Below are positions 52,801 to 60,830 of a DNA stretch of 64,000 nucleotides, piece by piece. Under the pieces are notes generated by a model that saw only the letters and a program-made list of their open reading frames with translations, did not search any database and had not been told where the DNA came from. Positions within the stretch are counted from its first letter, which is position 1. Each line of letters opens with the position of its first letter. The translations under genes and the position numbers were made by a program. Source of the DNA: SIG603 sp963589785 (lineage in GTDB: Bacteria; Bacillota; Clostridia; Oscillospirales; Acutalibacteraceae); the NCBI GenBank assembly GCA_963589785.1, contig CAVAMJ010000012.1, forward strand, positions 15,571-79,570, in the 5' to 3' direction.

Positions 52801-53056
52801 CTGCCGTTTCAATCTGCTGCGCAAAGACCGCCTCTTTTCCCGGACGGATACAAACCGATTCACTTCCGGATGTACTGTCTCTATGAAGTAATTCAATGGG
52901 AAAGTATTCCCGCAGTTTTATCTGCTTCTTTTTCACGAGATCATAGGCCCGGTATGTAATATAACCGCCACCCTCCGACACGAAGTTCTGGATCAGATAT
53001 CTGCCGCCGACAATGGACTTCTGAGGAAGTGGGTGGTTCTGATTTGCTTTTTTCAT
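49886..53056 (-). CDS. Transmembrane protein: N-lobe-only pseudokinase, TM, extracytoplasmic caspase-like protease
   Basis: A 1056-residue protein. Residues about 14-95 match the N-lobe of the island's own kinases: GRYLIQNFVSEGGGYITYRA aligns with the glycine-rich loop, and IKLREYFPIELLHRDS with VAIKEFFPADLAVRDS, the catalytic Lys being Arg. No C-lobe follows. One transmembrane segment lies at 115-137, preceded by RFRR, so the N-terminus is inside. Outside come a beta-sandwich (145-245) and a clan CD, caspase-like region with SIILHTHGGLF (His431) and VFYMNACYGLGD (Cys517), then GARAMIGST. A carboxypeptidase-regulatory-like domain (632-712), a Ser/Thr linker and an FG-GAP-like part (WIADLDTDGKKELITV) follow. 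The ATG at 53056 overlaps the FHA stop (ATGA) and has AGGAG. Confidence 0.75.
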   Translation of the reverse strand: MKKANQNHPLPQKSIVGGRYLIQNFVSEGGGYITYRAYDLVKKKQIKLREYFPIELLHRDSTSGSESVCIRPGKEAVFAQQIETAVCEAQAKQYSFLRDHGTFYLIEPWPRFRRPVTAAIFCAASILFGIGMAVYTLRPFSAADSGEGVISCEVSDCIFYADSYLLTTGEETEVTFTVESDSGEEEEFSLYLNDAKKGDFTLTEENGGRRTYELKFPLSRSQPEILVFTAKSQESTSQSLEVRIAPEITEEMMQTLTDVAADIDEQERKAYPDSTPDANFVDTVAQTLEADPRIEHVARTDEEHVFYVTNDGLGGVYMLPAEEGTLGGRDYRTYETEDVESLQENGFTEAVNQGWDLSSYYVYNSYALTSNRVLLAQLSDEMTLSDSMKDFARQLASSIGAIMDLRQEDAFLGWMLDGLWCDYGSIILHTHGGLFTKRENGDDRLYLQASFATGDAAKKIGAQYFYAYYDSEKNLDNPTRSLIYMCSDGKICFSTDVVMNEYGNRRFDNTVFYMNACYGLGDYTFNRFLLEHGARAMIGSTETIKANPIKEANFAASYDRNWYNFWKQYLRVITDGDYETGELYSRGPSLWNALEVGNNTYWLGEEINQGFLMVCRDLEAEHFRYVGSEKAKGVVKKNGNPVAGATVTAYRYMNHELVEKGSVTTGKDGVFCFENMLETGTYIFRAEYQGVSASAMTNLTGNGINYGIIELTGGTGELISESPDSSEPTKKAWDTETSNSAETTEPESTADPTEILLQYLKNDLAASYGVMSVTPWKLSESLSTWECGDNSLMNGILSAWIADLDTDGKKELITVRFTPGDNAEMILEVYEVESGTESVSLASQMSFDASKLCRDGINSRLAVFFTEADGSPKLYVYGFERGNGGGDESIRQLFYADGMLQSDHYWRVSMGSDLSVWAQRGTVVSSENGNPIIMDLAKDNPAMTDEETQSADFDSAERGEVLNAFYENLEEVTGLRHAKILPHWTGRTSSYGPPGYTSCVELDRDSIFLVKELFVNADAVTWMAELDDCLYEDWDSQGKYTYSNIMTPRDDTGLVR

Positions 53057-53961
53057 TGGATCTCCTGACCGGGCACTGCATCCCACGTAAAGTGCTCGCC
53101 GCAGAGAGGCATCAGCATCAGATCGGTATTGCCAAGACTCAGTACATCATAGGCCTTCATGATATTGCTCGTAATCACAACCTCCCCGTTCAGGTAGCAG
53201 AGCTCTCGGGCATCCCCGGCTGCTACGATGAACGCGCGGCTTCTCGGATCATAGACGACCGCCGCATGACGAAGCCGCGACACACTCTGATCTGCGCCCA
53301 GTACAATATCCATATTCGCGGCACGGCCGATAAAGTTGCGGCCGCTTTTTAAGCGGAAGCTTTCCCCACGGTAAGCGCCGCGGATGCACACCAGCCAGCC
53401 GACTACCGGCTCCACACCAAGCACCTGTGCATAATAGCCGACCGTGCAGTTCTCATCTTCTTCATCATCCGCGGTCTGATTTGCCCAGCCATGTACTGCC
53501 GTATTTACCGCCTGACTGTGCACCGGAGCACTCTCCGGCTGATGCCAGCTACAAGACGAAGTCGGAGATACCGGAGCAGCTGCTTCCGCCGCAGGATTTC
53601 CTGCAAAATCTACTGCAGACGCTGCCGCAGAATTCTGCCATTCCAAAGAAGCTCCTGCTTCTGCTTGTTTTGCTGCCGTCGGCTCCGCTGCAATTCCTGA
53701 AGGAAACGCTTCTGCTATCGGCCGAGCATCCGGAACAGTCTGCGACGTCGGTGCAGTTGCCTGCAGGCGTACTTCCGGCTCCTGCTTTGGTGCAGCCGAT
53801 GTCTCCGCGCGTTCCCACTCCGGTTTGCGCAGGGACGCCTGCGGACAAAGCACTTCCGTCATCAAATCCTCCGTTCCGTTCTCCGCTTTCGCGCAGTACG
53901 GGCAGGACGCGTACTTATCACTGTCGTAGAAATGATTATTGATGCAGGTTGTTAATCTCAT
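53053..53961 (-). CDS. Zinc-ribbon FHA-domain protein
   Basis: A 302-residue soluble protein. The N-terminus has a zinc-ribbon-like motif, TCINNHFYDSDKYASCPYCA, with Cys and His ligands. A long Ala/Pro/Glu-rich linker (about 35-185) leads to a C-terminal FHA domain (about 195-290) with FIGRAANMDIV (intact Arg), SVSRLRHAAVVYDP and LCYLNGEVV. This layout is known from FHA proteins beside Ser/Thr kinases in Clostridia. It is probably the cytoplasmic phosphothreonine reader or scaffold. I chose the ATG at 53961 for GGGGGAG; a GTG overlapping the phosphatase stop is the alternative. Confidence 0.85.
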   Translation of the reverse strand: MRLTTCINNHFYDSDKYASCPYCAKAENGTEDLMTEVLCPQASLRKPEWERAETSAAPKQEPEVRLQATAPTSQTVPDARPIAEAFPSGIAAEPTAAKQAEAGASLEWQNSAAASAVDFAGNPAAEAAAPVSPTSSCSWHQPESAPVHSQAVNTAVHGWANQTADDEEDENCTVGYYAQVLGVEPVVGWLVCIRGAYRGESFRLKSGRNFIGRAANMDIVLGADQSVSRLRHAAVVYDPRSRAFIVAAGDARELCYLNGEVVITSNIMKAYDVLSLGNTDLMLMPLCGEHFTWDAVPGQEIQ

Positions 53962-53990
53962 AACTCTTCTCCCCCTATTTCTCATGATTT

Positions 53991-55127
53991 TCACTTAATT
54001 ATTTCATTATGGATTGTTTTATTATTACTTGTCTCAGCACTATTGCTTATCTCGGAACTATTGATTATTTCGACACGATTTATTATTCCTCGATTCGTCA
54101 TTTTCCGATTAACATGACACAGCGCTTTGTTGTAGCGAATCAGAATCAGCGACGTATTGTCCATATGTGGCGGTCGCCGCGCTGCCACTTCTCCCGCCAG
54201 AATCGCCGCCCATTCGGTAAAATTATCCTCATCCATTAACTGCAATCGCTGAATCAGCGCTGCCTCCGGATATTCACGGTAGAATCCGTCACTGCACAGC
54301 AGAATCAAATCGCCTTTCTGAAGCTCGATTCCCTTCAGAGGCGTATCCACATAAGCCAGGCCGCCCATCCCCAGATAACTGACCAGTGCTTCCCGTCTCG
54401 GAAGTTCCTGCTCATACTCCTCATTTGTGATCAGGCCGGACTGAAGGCGCTTTCTGAGCAGCATGTGATAATTGTGCGGCGTCGTCAGGCACTGGATCTG
54501 CCCTTCCCGGATCAGATAGATCTTACTGTCTCCTACGGACAGCCAATACAAAATCTCATCACGAATCAGAACTGCCGTGATCGTAGTTCCTGCTCCCAGT
54601 GGTCTTCCATCGTTTCCGTGAAGTCCGGTCACTGCTCCATCAAGGATCTCCGCCGTGCGCAGGAAGAAATCCGCCGGTTCCGGTGGCTTCTGCTGCATTT
54701 TCATGGATTTTTCAAAGCAATGGAATAAGCCGTCGCAGGCCGTCTGACTGGCCTGTTCCCCACCGCCGAGACCACCCATGCCGTCGCACACAGAGGCCAG
54801 AAGACCATATGCTCCATACCCCCGAAAAGCCAGGCTGTCCTGCTGATTCTTCCGGCTTCCGATCAGGCTGGCCGCCGAGACCTGCAGCCCCTCCGGAATC
54901 TCCATTTCCGGCGCAATCTGTTCTGTCGTACGCTCCCCGGCAGCATCCGGAGCCGCTTCCTCCCGACTGCTCTGCTCCGTTTTCTCCGGCTCTTCCGGTG
55001 CAATCGCCTGGATCATACTTTCTTGCTCTGGGATATTTTTCTCTTCCTGGTTCCGCATCTTTCGATTCTTCTTTTTTCTTCGTTGTTCTTCTTTTTCTGT
55101 CTCCTCTTTTCGGCCAAACAGCCGCAT
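53991..55127 (-). CDS. PP2C-type Ser/Thr phosphatase
   Basis: A 378-residue metal-dependent phosphatase that should remove phosphate from Ser/Thr. A highly charged head (residues 1-80) precedes the PP2C core: GSRKNQQDS, VCDGMGGLGGGEQAS, GAGTTITAVLI, WLSVGDSKIYLI, LLCSDGFYREY and MDNTSLILI, which supply the metal-binding Asp residues. The last 35 residues are Asn/Ile/Ser-rich and look like slipped repeats (INRVEIINSSEISNSAETSN). The ATG at 55127 has GGGAGG upstream. It is first in the leftward operon and faces the kinase operon across a shared promoter region. Confidence 0.92.
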   Translation of the reverse strand: MRLFGRKEETEKEEQRRKKKNRKMRNQEEKNIPEQESMIQAIAPEEPEKTEQSSREEAAPDAAGERTTEQIAPEMEIPEGLQVSAASLIGSRKNQQDSLAFRGYGAYGLLASVCDGMGGLGGGEQASQTACDGLFHCFEKSMKMQQKPPEPADFFLRTAEILDGAVTGLHGNDGRPLGAGTTITAVLIRDEILYWLSVGDSKIYLIREGQIQCLTTPHNYHMLLRKRLQSGLITNEEYEQELPRREALVSYLGMGGLAYVDTPLKGIELQKGDLILLCSDGFYREYPEAALIQRLQLMDEDNFTEWAAILAGEVAARRPPHMDNTSLILIRYNKALCHVNRKMTNRGIINRVEIINSSEISNSAETSNNKTIHNEIIK

Positions 55128-55183
55128 AGCAGCACCTCCCACATGTAACATATACAGACTTATCTGACTGATCTATTAGCACC

Positions 55184-55212
55184 AGTATAAAAAACGATTG
55201 ATTCTCCGGCAA
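55184..55212 (-). promoter_or_regulatory. Promoter of the leftward phosphatase/caspase operon
   Basis: Read leftwards: TTGCCG (55212-55207), 17-base spacer, TATACT (55189-55184). Confidence 0.7.
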
Positions 55213-55221
55213 GGTGTGACA

Positions 55222-55261
55222 GAATGTGTGCTTTATTTTTGAAAATTTATGTCACACATTC
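55222..55261. promoter_or_regulatory. Inverted repeat between the divergent promoters, candidate operator
   Basis: GAATGTGTG (55222-55230) and CACACATTC (55253-55261) are exact 9-bp inverted repeats separated by 22 bases. They lie 9 bases from one -35 box and 10 bases from the other. Half-site centres are about 31 bp (three helical turns) apart, so a dimer could bind one face and control both operons. Confidence 0.6.
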
Positions 55262-55271
55262 CGCATGACTT

Positions 55272-55300
55272 TTGTGTTAAAATTATATATAAAATATAAA
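55272..55300 (+). promoter_or_regulatory. Promoter of the rightward kinase operon
   Basis: TTGTGT (55272-55277), 17-base spacer, TATAAA (55295-55300), with A/T-rich spacer. Confidence 0.7.
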
Positions 55301-55319
55301 AGCGGGACGGATAAAAGTG

Positions 55320-55354
55320 GGACGGCATCATTTTTTCAAGATGCTGTGTCGTCC
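55320..55354 (+). promoter_or_regulatory. 5' leader hairpin of the kinase operon
   Basis: GGACGGCATC (55320-55329) pairs with GATGC (55340-55344) and, after a TGTGT bulge, CGTCC (55350-55354). It lies in the untranslated leader just before the ribosome binding site AAGGGAG of the first kinase and could affect its translation. Confidence 0.45.
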
Positions 55355-55374
55355 GCACAAGGGAGAACAACACT

Positions 55375-58300
55375 ATGATTGACACAGAACATTTATGCCC
55401 CAGCTGTATGCAGCTGCGGGATCATATGGACGGCTCATGCCCGGTATGCGGTTATCCGGAGAAACATCTGACGGTAAAAGGAAGTCTTCCGGTATTCTCG
55501 ATTCTGGCAGGCCACTATCTGCTGGGTTGCCCTCTGGGAAAGGGCGGTTTTGGCATTACATACATTGCGATGGATCTTCCCACAGAGCAGATCGTCGCCA
55601 TCAAGGAATTTTTCCCTGCCGATCTGGCGGTTCGCGACAGTAATGAAGAACAGGTGCTTCCTGTAAACGAGGAGAAAGCGCTGTATTTTCGCACAGGCAT
55701 GCGCAGCTTCTCGGAGGAGGGACGTTTGCTGAGTCTGTGCGCTTCCATTCCCGGCATCGTACCATTCCGAGAAATGCTGCAGGCGAACGGAACCGCCTAT
55801 CTGGTGATGGATTATATCCCGGGACTGTCCATGCGCAAATATATGAAGCTGCAGGGAGGCCCTTTTACAGAAGAACGTGCTCTGAAACTGATGAAGCCAA
55901 TCCTGACAGCGCTGTCTGCTATGCATCAGAAAGGAATCATCCATCGGGATATCAGCCCGGAGAACCTGATCCTCAGTCCGGATCAGGAGCTTACTCTTAT
56001 TGACTTCGGCGCTGCCAGAGAATTCAGCCGCGATGAAGGCGAGAACCTTACCGTAATTCTGAAGCGCGGGTACGCCCCCGAAGAGCAGTATCACTCCGAC
56101 GGCCGCCAGGGGCCCTGGTCCGATCTGTACGCCGCCTGCGCTGTCCTCTACCATATGCTCACCGGCATTCTCCCACAAGAAGCCGCCGCCAGAGCTGCGA
56201 ATGACCAGCTGGTTCCGATCAGCCGTCTGGATAATCTTTCGCTGAGCGCCAGCACCTGCCAGGCACTGGAGAAGGGACTGCAGGTCGATCCGGCGGAGCG
56301 CTACGCGGATATCTCCGCACTGATGAAGGATCTGTATCCGAAGAAGATGGAGGAAACTCACACGGAAGACAGAATTGCGGAGAGGAAGACTTCCAAAGCT
56401 GCAAAGGATGTTGCAAGTCTTGACGCGGAAGGTAGGAAAACGGAAATTTCTGAAGCCGGGAAAAATATAGGAGAAGATTCTGCGGAAAAAGCAGGTATCC
56501 CAGACGAAGGAAATCGACTTAACAGAACGGATATTCCTAAAAATGAAAATCCCGCAAAGACAGAGAACGAAGAAACTGAGCCAAGCGGAGCAGAAGAAAT
56601 AAAGAAACCAGGGGAAGAGGTAAAAAAAGCACAAACTTCTTCGAACACAGAGACGATAGGAACACAATCACTCTTCTATCATCCGGAGGGAGAAGATAAC
56701 AAGCACACGAAAAACAGCCAATCAGGAATTTGCCGGGCTTTAAAAATTTCCACTGGGATATTTGCATTTTCACTTCTCCTGCAGGTTTTTATTGGTTTTA
56801 CATTTATTGGTTTTACACCTTTCCTGATTGCTCTTGCAGTAACGGTTCTGGTTCCGGCTTCCTGGCTTGCTTACAAGAAAGGAAATTTCGAACTGTCACA
56901 GAAACTATCCCGAATCTACCTTGGAATTACGCTGGTTTTGACAGTTGCTTCTATTGGAATCACTATTTATGTTATTAATCCGCGAATATCACAATCTTCC
57001 GGTGAACAAATCGCGTCTTCCGCCGGAAGTACTGTAAAGAATTCAAAAAGCAATGACTCTGACTTAGAAGATATCATCCAAACCATGGACGATGTTATGA
57101 AGAGTTGTGACTACGAAGCCTTACCGCAGGCAGCGGAGGATGTATTCCAGCTCTGGTATCAGTCTGTCACTCAACAGTACAGCAGTTCTTCCCGCGATAC
57201 CTGCGAAGAAATCGCCCAATATGCGAAGGCATGGTGCGTTATGTTCCCGGAATATATTGAGGAGCTTCGCATTATGAATCCGGGATTTACTAGATTTACT
57301 GGATTTACTACCAGTAAGCGTTCCGAGAATCTGCGGGCCTATATCGACCGCTGGGAGGCAATGGGAAAGATCTACAATGTTGCAGCCAGTGCAGCGGCAG
57401 CATTCCCGGACGAAATTGAAGGTGAGGATATTTCTTCCAGTGTTAGCAACCTGCTCACCGCGGCATTTGACGAGCTTGTAACCACATCCTCCGATCTCGC
57501 TCATTCAAGTGCAGACTACTGTGACTATACAGACGCGTTCGAAATTCTGAGATATCTGTATTATGAGATGTACTATTTTGAAGTGGATCTTAATTGTGAA
57601 GCGTATCGTACTGAAAATGGAAATAGCTGTCAGGATTTTCTGCCCTCCAATCATCCGGAAGCCCTGCAGAAAGGGCTGTATTATTTCCTGTATGAAACCC
57701 CTGCGTTAAATGAGAACAGCTCCAAAGCGGTCTATGATGTCGCAACCACATTCTGGGCAGGCGATCCGGATAATCTTCTGATGGGAGACGATGTTCACTA
57801 TTTTCTCAGCTTCGGCTATCAGGATTTCGTCCGCCAGGGCCGTGCTATTATGAATGAAGAAGCAGAAAGCTTACAGGTCGATTTCCAGCAGATTGCCTCC
57901 CTTGCCTCCATCGCATGTAATGATACAGTCAGTCAGGCGGCAACCGAAGCTCTCCCCACCGGAGAACTCCCGGACAGTTATGAAGCCATGGATCAGATTG
58001 CCAACTTGCTGTGTTCCTGGCTGCAGGAGGAAATGCTGCCGAAGGGTTACTATATCTACAGCCCGGAACAGGGATTTCTGGATTACGATGCAGACTACGA
58101 TTCTGTGACCGCTATGATTATCAGTGATTCCGGCATCTACTACGGGGAACTGAGCAACGGATCCCTGGATACTGTGCCCTATCACTTTGCGGTTCGCTCC
58201 GGTTACGGCATCCAGTTCTCGATTGGTGATTCCGGTACGATCAGCATTTACCGGGGCAACTGGGAGAACAACAGCCCGAACGGGGACGGTACTTGTTATA

Positions 58301-58581
58301 GGCAGTATTACAGTACTTATTATAGGCAGTATTATGAGAAGGCCTGCATCAGCGGCACCTGGAAAGACGGAAAGGAAGACGGTACCATGACGATTGCCAT
58401 CGGTTGGAAGGAAGAAGAACGAACCAACGTCTGCGAATACGAAGCGCACGAAGGGACACGAACTTTCACCGGCGAAACTACGGACGATGGTTCCTACATC
58501 TTTGCCCGGAGCGATTCCGCTGTCTGGTCCTGCGATTCCATGGATAGAATTTTCGGAACTGCTTACTTTACTTATTACTAA
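55375..58581 (+). CDS. Transmembrane Ser/Thr kinase with zinc ribbon and MORN-like repeats (kinase 1)
   Basis: A 1068-residue kinase. A zinc ribbon (Cys8, Cys11, Cys22, Cys25) precedes an intact Hanks-type domain (about 45-320): GKGGFG (55-60), Lys77 in VAIKEFFP, HRDISPEN (Asp192, Asn197), DFG (210-212) and GYAPEEQY. A charged linker (325-450) leads to three hydrophobic segments (about 455-477, 479-499, 513-533). The rest, outside if the odd number of segments is right, is helical and ends in MORN-like units (YYGELSNG, YRGNWENNSPNGDGT, SGTWKDGKEDGTMTI). A 24-base tandem duplication (58291-58338) repeats YRQYY in this part. It leads the rightward operon and is paralogous to kinase 2. Confidence 0.9.
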   Translation: MIDTEHLCPSCMQLRDHMDGSCPVCGYPEKHLTVKGSLPVFSILAGHYLLGCPLGKGGFGITYIAMDLPTEQIVAIKEFFPADLAVRDSNEEQVLPVNEEKALYFRTGMRSFSEEGRLLSLCASIPGIVPFREMLQANGTAYLVMDYIPGLSMRKYMKLQGGPFTEERALKLMKPILTALSAMHQKGIIHRDISPENLILSPDQELTLIDFGAAREFSRDEGENLTVILKRGYAPEEQYHSDGRQGPWSDLYAACAVLYHMLTGILPQEAAARAANDQLVPISRLDNLSLSASTCQALEKGLQVDPAERYADISALMKDLYPKKMEETHTEDRIAERKTSKAAKDVASLDAEGRKTEISEAGKNIGEDSAEKAGIPDEGNRLNRTDIPKNENPAKTENEETEPSGAEEIKKPGEEVKKAQTSSNTETIGTQSLFYHPEGEDNKHTKNSQSGICRALKISTGIFAFSLLLQVFIGFTFIGFTPFLIALAVTVLVPASWLAYKKGNFELSQKLSRIYLGITLVLTVASIGITIYVINPRISQSSGEQIASSAGSTVKNSKSNDSDLEDIIQTMDDVMKSCDYEALPQAAEDVFQLWYQSVTQQYSSSSRDTCEEIAQYAKAWCVMFPEYIEELRIMNPGFTRFTGFTTSKRSENLRAYIDRWEAMGKIYNVAASAAAAFPDEIEGEDISSSVSNLLTAAFDELVTTSSDLAHSSADYCDYTDAFEILRYLYYEMYYFEVDLNCEAYRTENGNSCQDFLPSNHPEALQKGLYYFLYETPALNENSSKAVYDVATTFWAGDPDNLLMGDDVHYFLSFGYQDFVRQGRAIMNEEAESLQVDFQQIASLASIACNDTVSQAATEALPTGELPDSYEAMDQIANLLCSWLQEEMLPKGYYIYSPEQGFLDYDADYDSVTAMIISDSGIYYGELSNGSLDTVPYHFAVRSGYGIQFSIGDSGTISIYRGNWENNSPNGDGTCYRQYYSTYYRQYYEKACISGTWKDGKEDGTMTIAIGWKEEERTNVCEYEAHEGTRTFTGETTDDGSYIFARSDSAVWSCDSMDRIFGTAYFTYY

Positions 58582-58593
58582 GAGGTTATAACT

Positions 58594-60045
58594 ATGTCAA
58601 AATTCAGTCACTATCTCAAAAACCTGATCGATCAGAGCGGTGAATCCATCGCTTCTGTCTCCCGGAGCACCGGTGTCGAGCGCACTTCGATTCATAAGGC
58701 GCTCTCTGATGACCGGATTCTCTCCTACAAGACGGTGCAGGCGCTGGCCCGCCACTTCAACCTATCCATTGACGAGCGCAAGGAGTTCTTCCGCCTGTAT
58801 GATATTCTCCTGCAGGGTGAGGAGACCTACGAAAACCGGCAGGCCGTCTGCCGTCTCTTAAACGACCTCGCATCGATCCGTTTCACCATATCTCCGCCTC
58901 CGGAAATTCCGGAAGGACAGCGCAATCTGAACCGCCTGATCAAGGGCGAGTATGCCGTTCGCAGCGCCATTCGCTCCACACTGATCACGGAAGCATCCCG
59001 CAGTGAAGATTCTGAATTTTATCTCTTTCTCCCGCCACGCCTGGATCTAACTACGGAGTTAATGGAGCTCTGGCTGGATAACCGCAAGCTGCATGTAAAA
59101 GAACTGCTCTTCTTCTCTTCTGGTAAGAATTCCGCTTCCCGGAACTTGCAGCTACTGCGGACGGTTATCCCACTGTGTTTGGCTTCCCGCGGCCGCTATG
59201 AGCCGCACTATTTCTGCGAGTCAGTGGAACCCGTCTCCATGACTCCCATGAGTCACTATATCATCACTCCGCACTACCTGATCCAGCTGACCGAGGATCT
59301 TTCCATCGCACAGATCCGTGACGGAGAGGAGCTGATCACCTGCTATCGCACATTTTTTGAAAAGCTTCTGATGAACTGTGAGCCTCTGGTTCAGTGTACG
59401 ACAGATATCATGGAGGTATTGCAGCAGTATATCACAAATACATCGCCGGATTCCCTGCAGGTCATAATGTCACAGCCCTGTCCCGGCCGCTATATCACGC
59501 CGGAGGTCATCTCCAAATATATGAACAATGCGGATCAGCCCTATCATGAAATGTATGCGCTGGTGGATCGTCACTTCTCCGTACTTCGCCGGATCACAAA
59601 AAATTACTGCACAATCTTCTCGGAAAAGGGACTGCGCGACCTTGCGATCAACCGCTCCATGGATGATCTGCCGCCCCAGTATGTGCCTGCGCTGGAACCG
59701 GCAGATATGCGCCGAATGCTCAAGGCGCTGCACGATGAGATTGAACACGGAACCATACAGGGCTTAATCGTCCGACCGATGAATCTGCAGCTGCCGGACT
59801 ACCTGTCCCTGTATGCGGACTCCAAAAACGGCATCCATATCTATACAACGAACCGATTCCTGTTCGGCGCATACTGCTGCAACATTCACATCCATGAAGA
59901 GTCTCTCTGCCGCGCGTTGCTGGACTTTATCCAGTCATTGCCTGGCAGCCCCATGGTTTATTCCAAAGAGGAAACTCTTCATCTTCTGGAGCAGTACATT
60001 GCTGAGACCGCAAACCTGTCAGAATTGGAAAGAGACAGCAAATAA
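58594..60045 (+). CDS. XRE-type HTH protein with a large C-terminal domain of unknown function
   Basis: A 483-residue soluble protein. Residues about 1-70 form a Cro/CI-type helix-turn-helix (SVSRSTGVERTSIHKALSDD, SYKTVQALARHFNLS). The remaining 410 residues have no motif I recognise; they are mixed alpha/beta with several His/Cys/Tyr-rich stretches and a late segment (LLDFIQSLPGSPMVYSKEET) that could be a ligand or dimer domain. No transmembrane segment. It lies 12 bases after kinase 1 with AGAGG. It is the only DNA-binding protein in the island and the obvious candidate to bind the inverted repeat at 55222-55261, possibly as a kinase target. Confidence 0.75.
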   Translation: MSKFSHYLKNLIDQSGESIASVSRSTGVERTSIHKALSDDRILSYKTVQALARHFNLSIDERKEFFRLYDILLQGEETYENRQAVCRLLNDLASIRFTISPPPEIPEGQRNLNRLIKGEYAVRSAIRSTLITEASRSEDSEFYLFLPPRLDLTTELMELWLDNRKLHVKELLFFSSGKNSASRNLQLLRTVIPLCLASRGRYEPHYFCESVEPVSMTPMSHYIITPHYLIQLTEDLSIAQIRDGEELITCYRTFFEKLLMNCEPLVQCTTDIMEVLQQYITNTSPDSLQVIMSQPCPGRYITPEVISKYMNNADQPYHEMYALVDRHFSVLRRITKNYCTIFSEKGLRDLAINRSMDDLPPQYVPALEPADMRRMLKALHDEIEHGTIQGLIVRPMNLQLPDYLSLYADSKNGIHIYTTNRFLFGAYCCNIHIHEESLCRALLDFIQSLPGSPMVYSKEETLHLLEQYIAETANLSELERDSK

Positions 60046-60056
60046 GGAGTTCCGGA

Positions 60057-60788
60057 ATGAATAAAAATCAGAATCGAAACCAGAATCAAAATGGAAATCG
60101 AAACAAAAATAAAAATCAGAATCAAGCTCTGAACAGGAATTTGAAATATACGATTCCTGCCGTGCTGATTCTCATCCTGGAACTTCTGATGCTCTTCGCT
60201 CCGGTTTTCTCCGGCGCAACTGCCCTGGTGCTCCTGCGCGGCCTCTGGCTTACCGGTAATACCGGCACACATATTCTGTGTGCGGTCTGCCTGGCTGTCT
60301 GCCCTGTCGCCGCCGCGATTTTGCTGCTGTTTCTGCCTCTGCGCAGAAGAAAACTCCCGCAGCAGCTTCCTCCTGTCATACAGGAAATGACTGCTGCGCC
60401 TGTTCCGGATGCTTCTGTCTCTTCTCAAACATACTTCGGCAATACCACAGGCAGTATATCCACAGGGCACACACCCTGCGCAATTCTCCGATTTCTGAGC
60501 GGCCCGCGTACCGGTGAGACAGCTTCTCTTCCAGATGGTAAAACCATCATAATCGGTCGAAACAGCAAGGATTCTCATATCTTCATCAATGATACTTCCA
60601 TCAGCCGAATCCACTGCAGTGTCCAGTATCAGACGGTAAGACGAACATTCCTGATCACGGACTGCTCGTCAAACGGAACCTACTGGTCCGATGGACGCAA
60701 ACTCCCGCCACACACGGCGATTGAAGTTCCAAACGGCAGTGCCTTCTATCTGGGCGGCAAAAATACATCGTTCCGCCTGGAAGCGTGA
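60057..60788 (+). CDS. Two-TM membrane protein with a canonical FHA domain
   Basis: A 243-residue protein. The first 29 residues are almost only Asn, Gln, Lys and Arg, encoded by slipped AAT/CAG-type repeats. Two transmembrane segments follow (about 33-57 and 72-96). After a short linker comes a C-terminal FHA domain (about 145-243) with intact recognition residues: IIIGRNSKDSHIFI, SISRIHCSVQY and DCSSNGTYW. It should therefore bind phosphothreonine at the cytoplasmic face. AAGGAG precedes the ATG, 11 bases after the HTH gene. In contrast to the leftward membrane FHA protein, its binding site is complete. Confidence 0.85.
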   Translation: MNKNQNRNQNQNGNRNKNKNQNQALNRNLKYTIPAVLILILELLMLFAPVFSGATALVLLRGLWLTGNTGTHILCAVCLAVCPVAAAILLLFLPLRRRKLPQQLPPVIQEMTAAPVPDASVSSQTYFGNTTGSISTGHTPCAILRFLSGPRTGETASLPDGKTIIIGRNSKDSHIFINDTSISRIHCSVQYQTVRRTFLITDCSSNGTYWSDGRKLPPHTAIEVPNGSAFYLGGKNTSFRLEA

Positions 60789-60830
60789 CCCGCTCTTGGG
60801 TCTATGAAATATTACAGGAGATAACGAATT

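Noticed and set aside
55435..56667. A 410-codon minus-strand open frame opposite the kinase 1 domain
   Set aside because: The kinase motifs on the plus strand are complete, and the antisense frame lacks a start signal and any domain.
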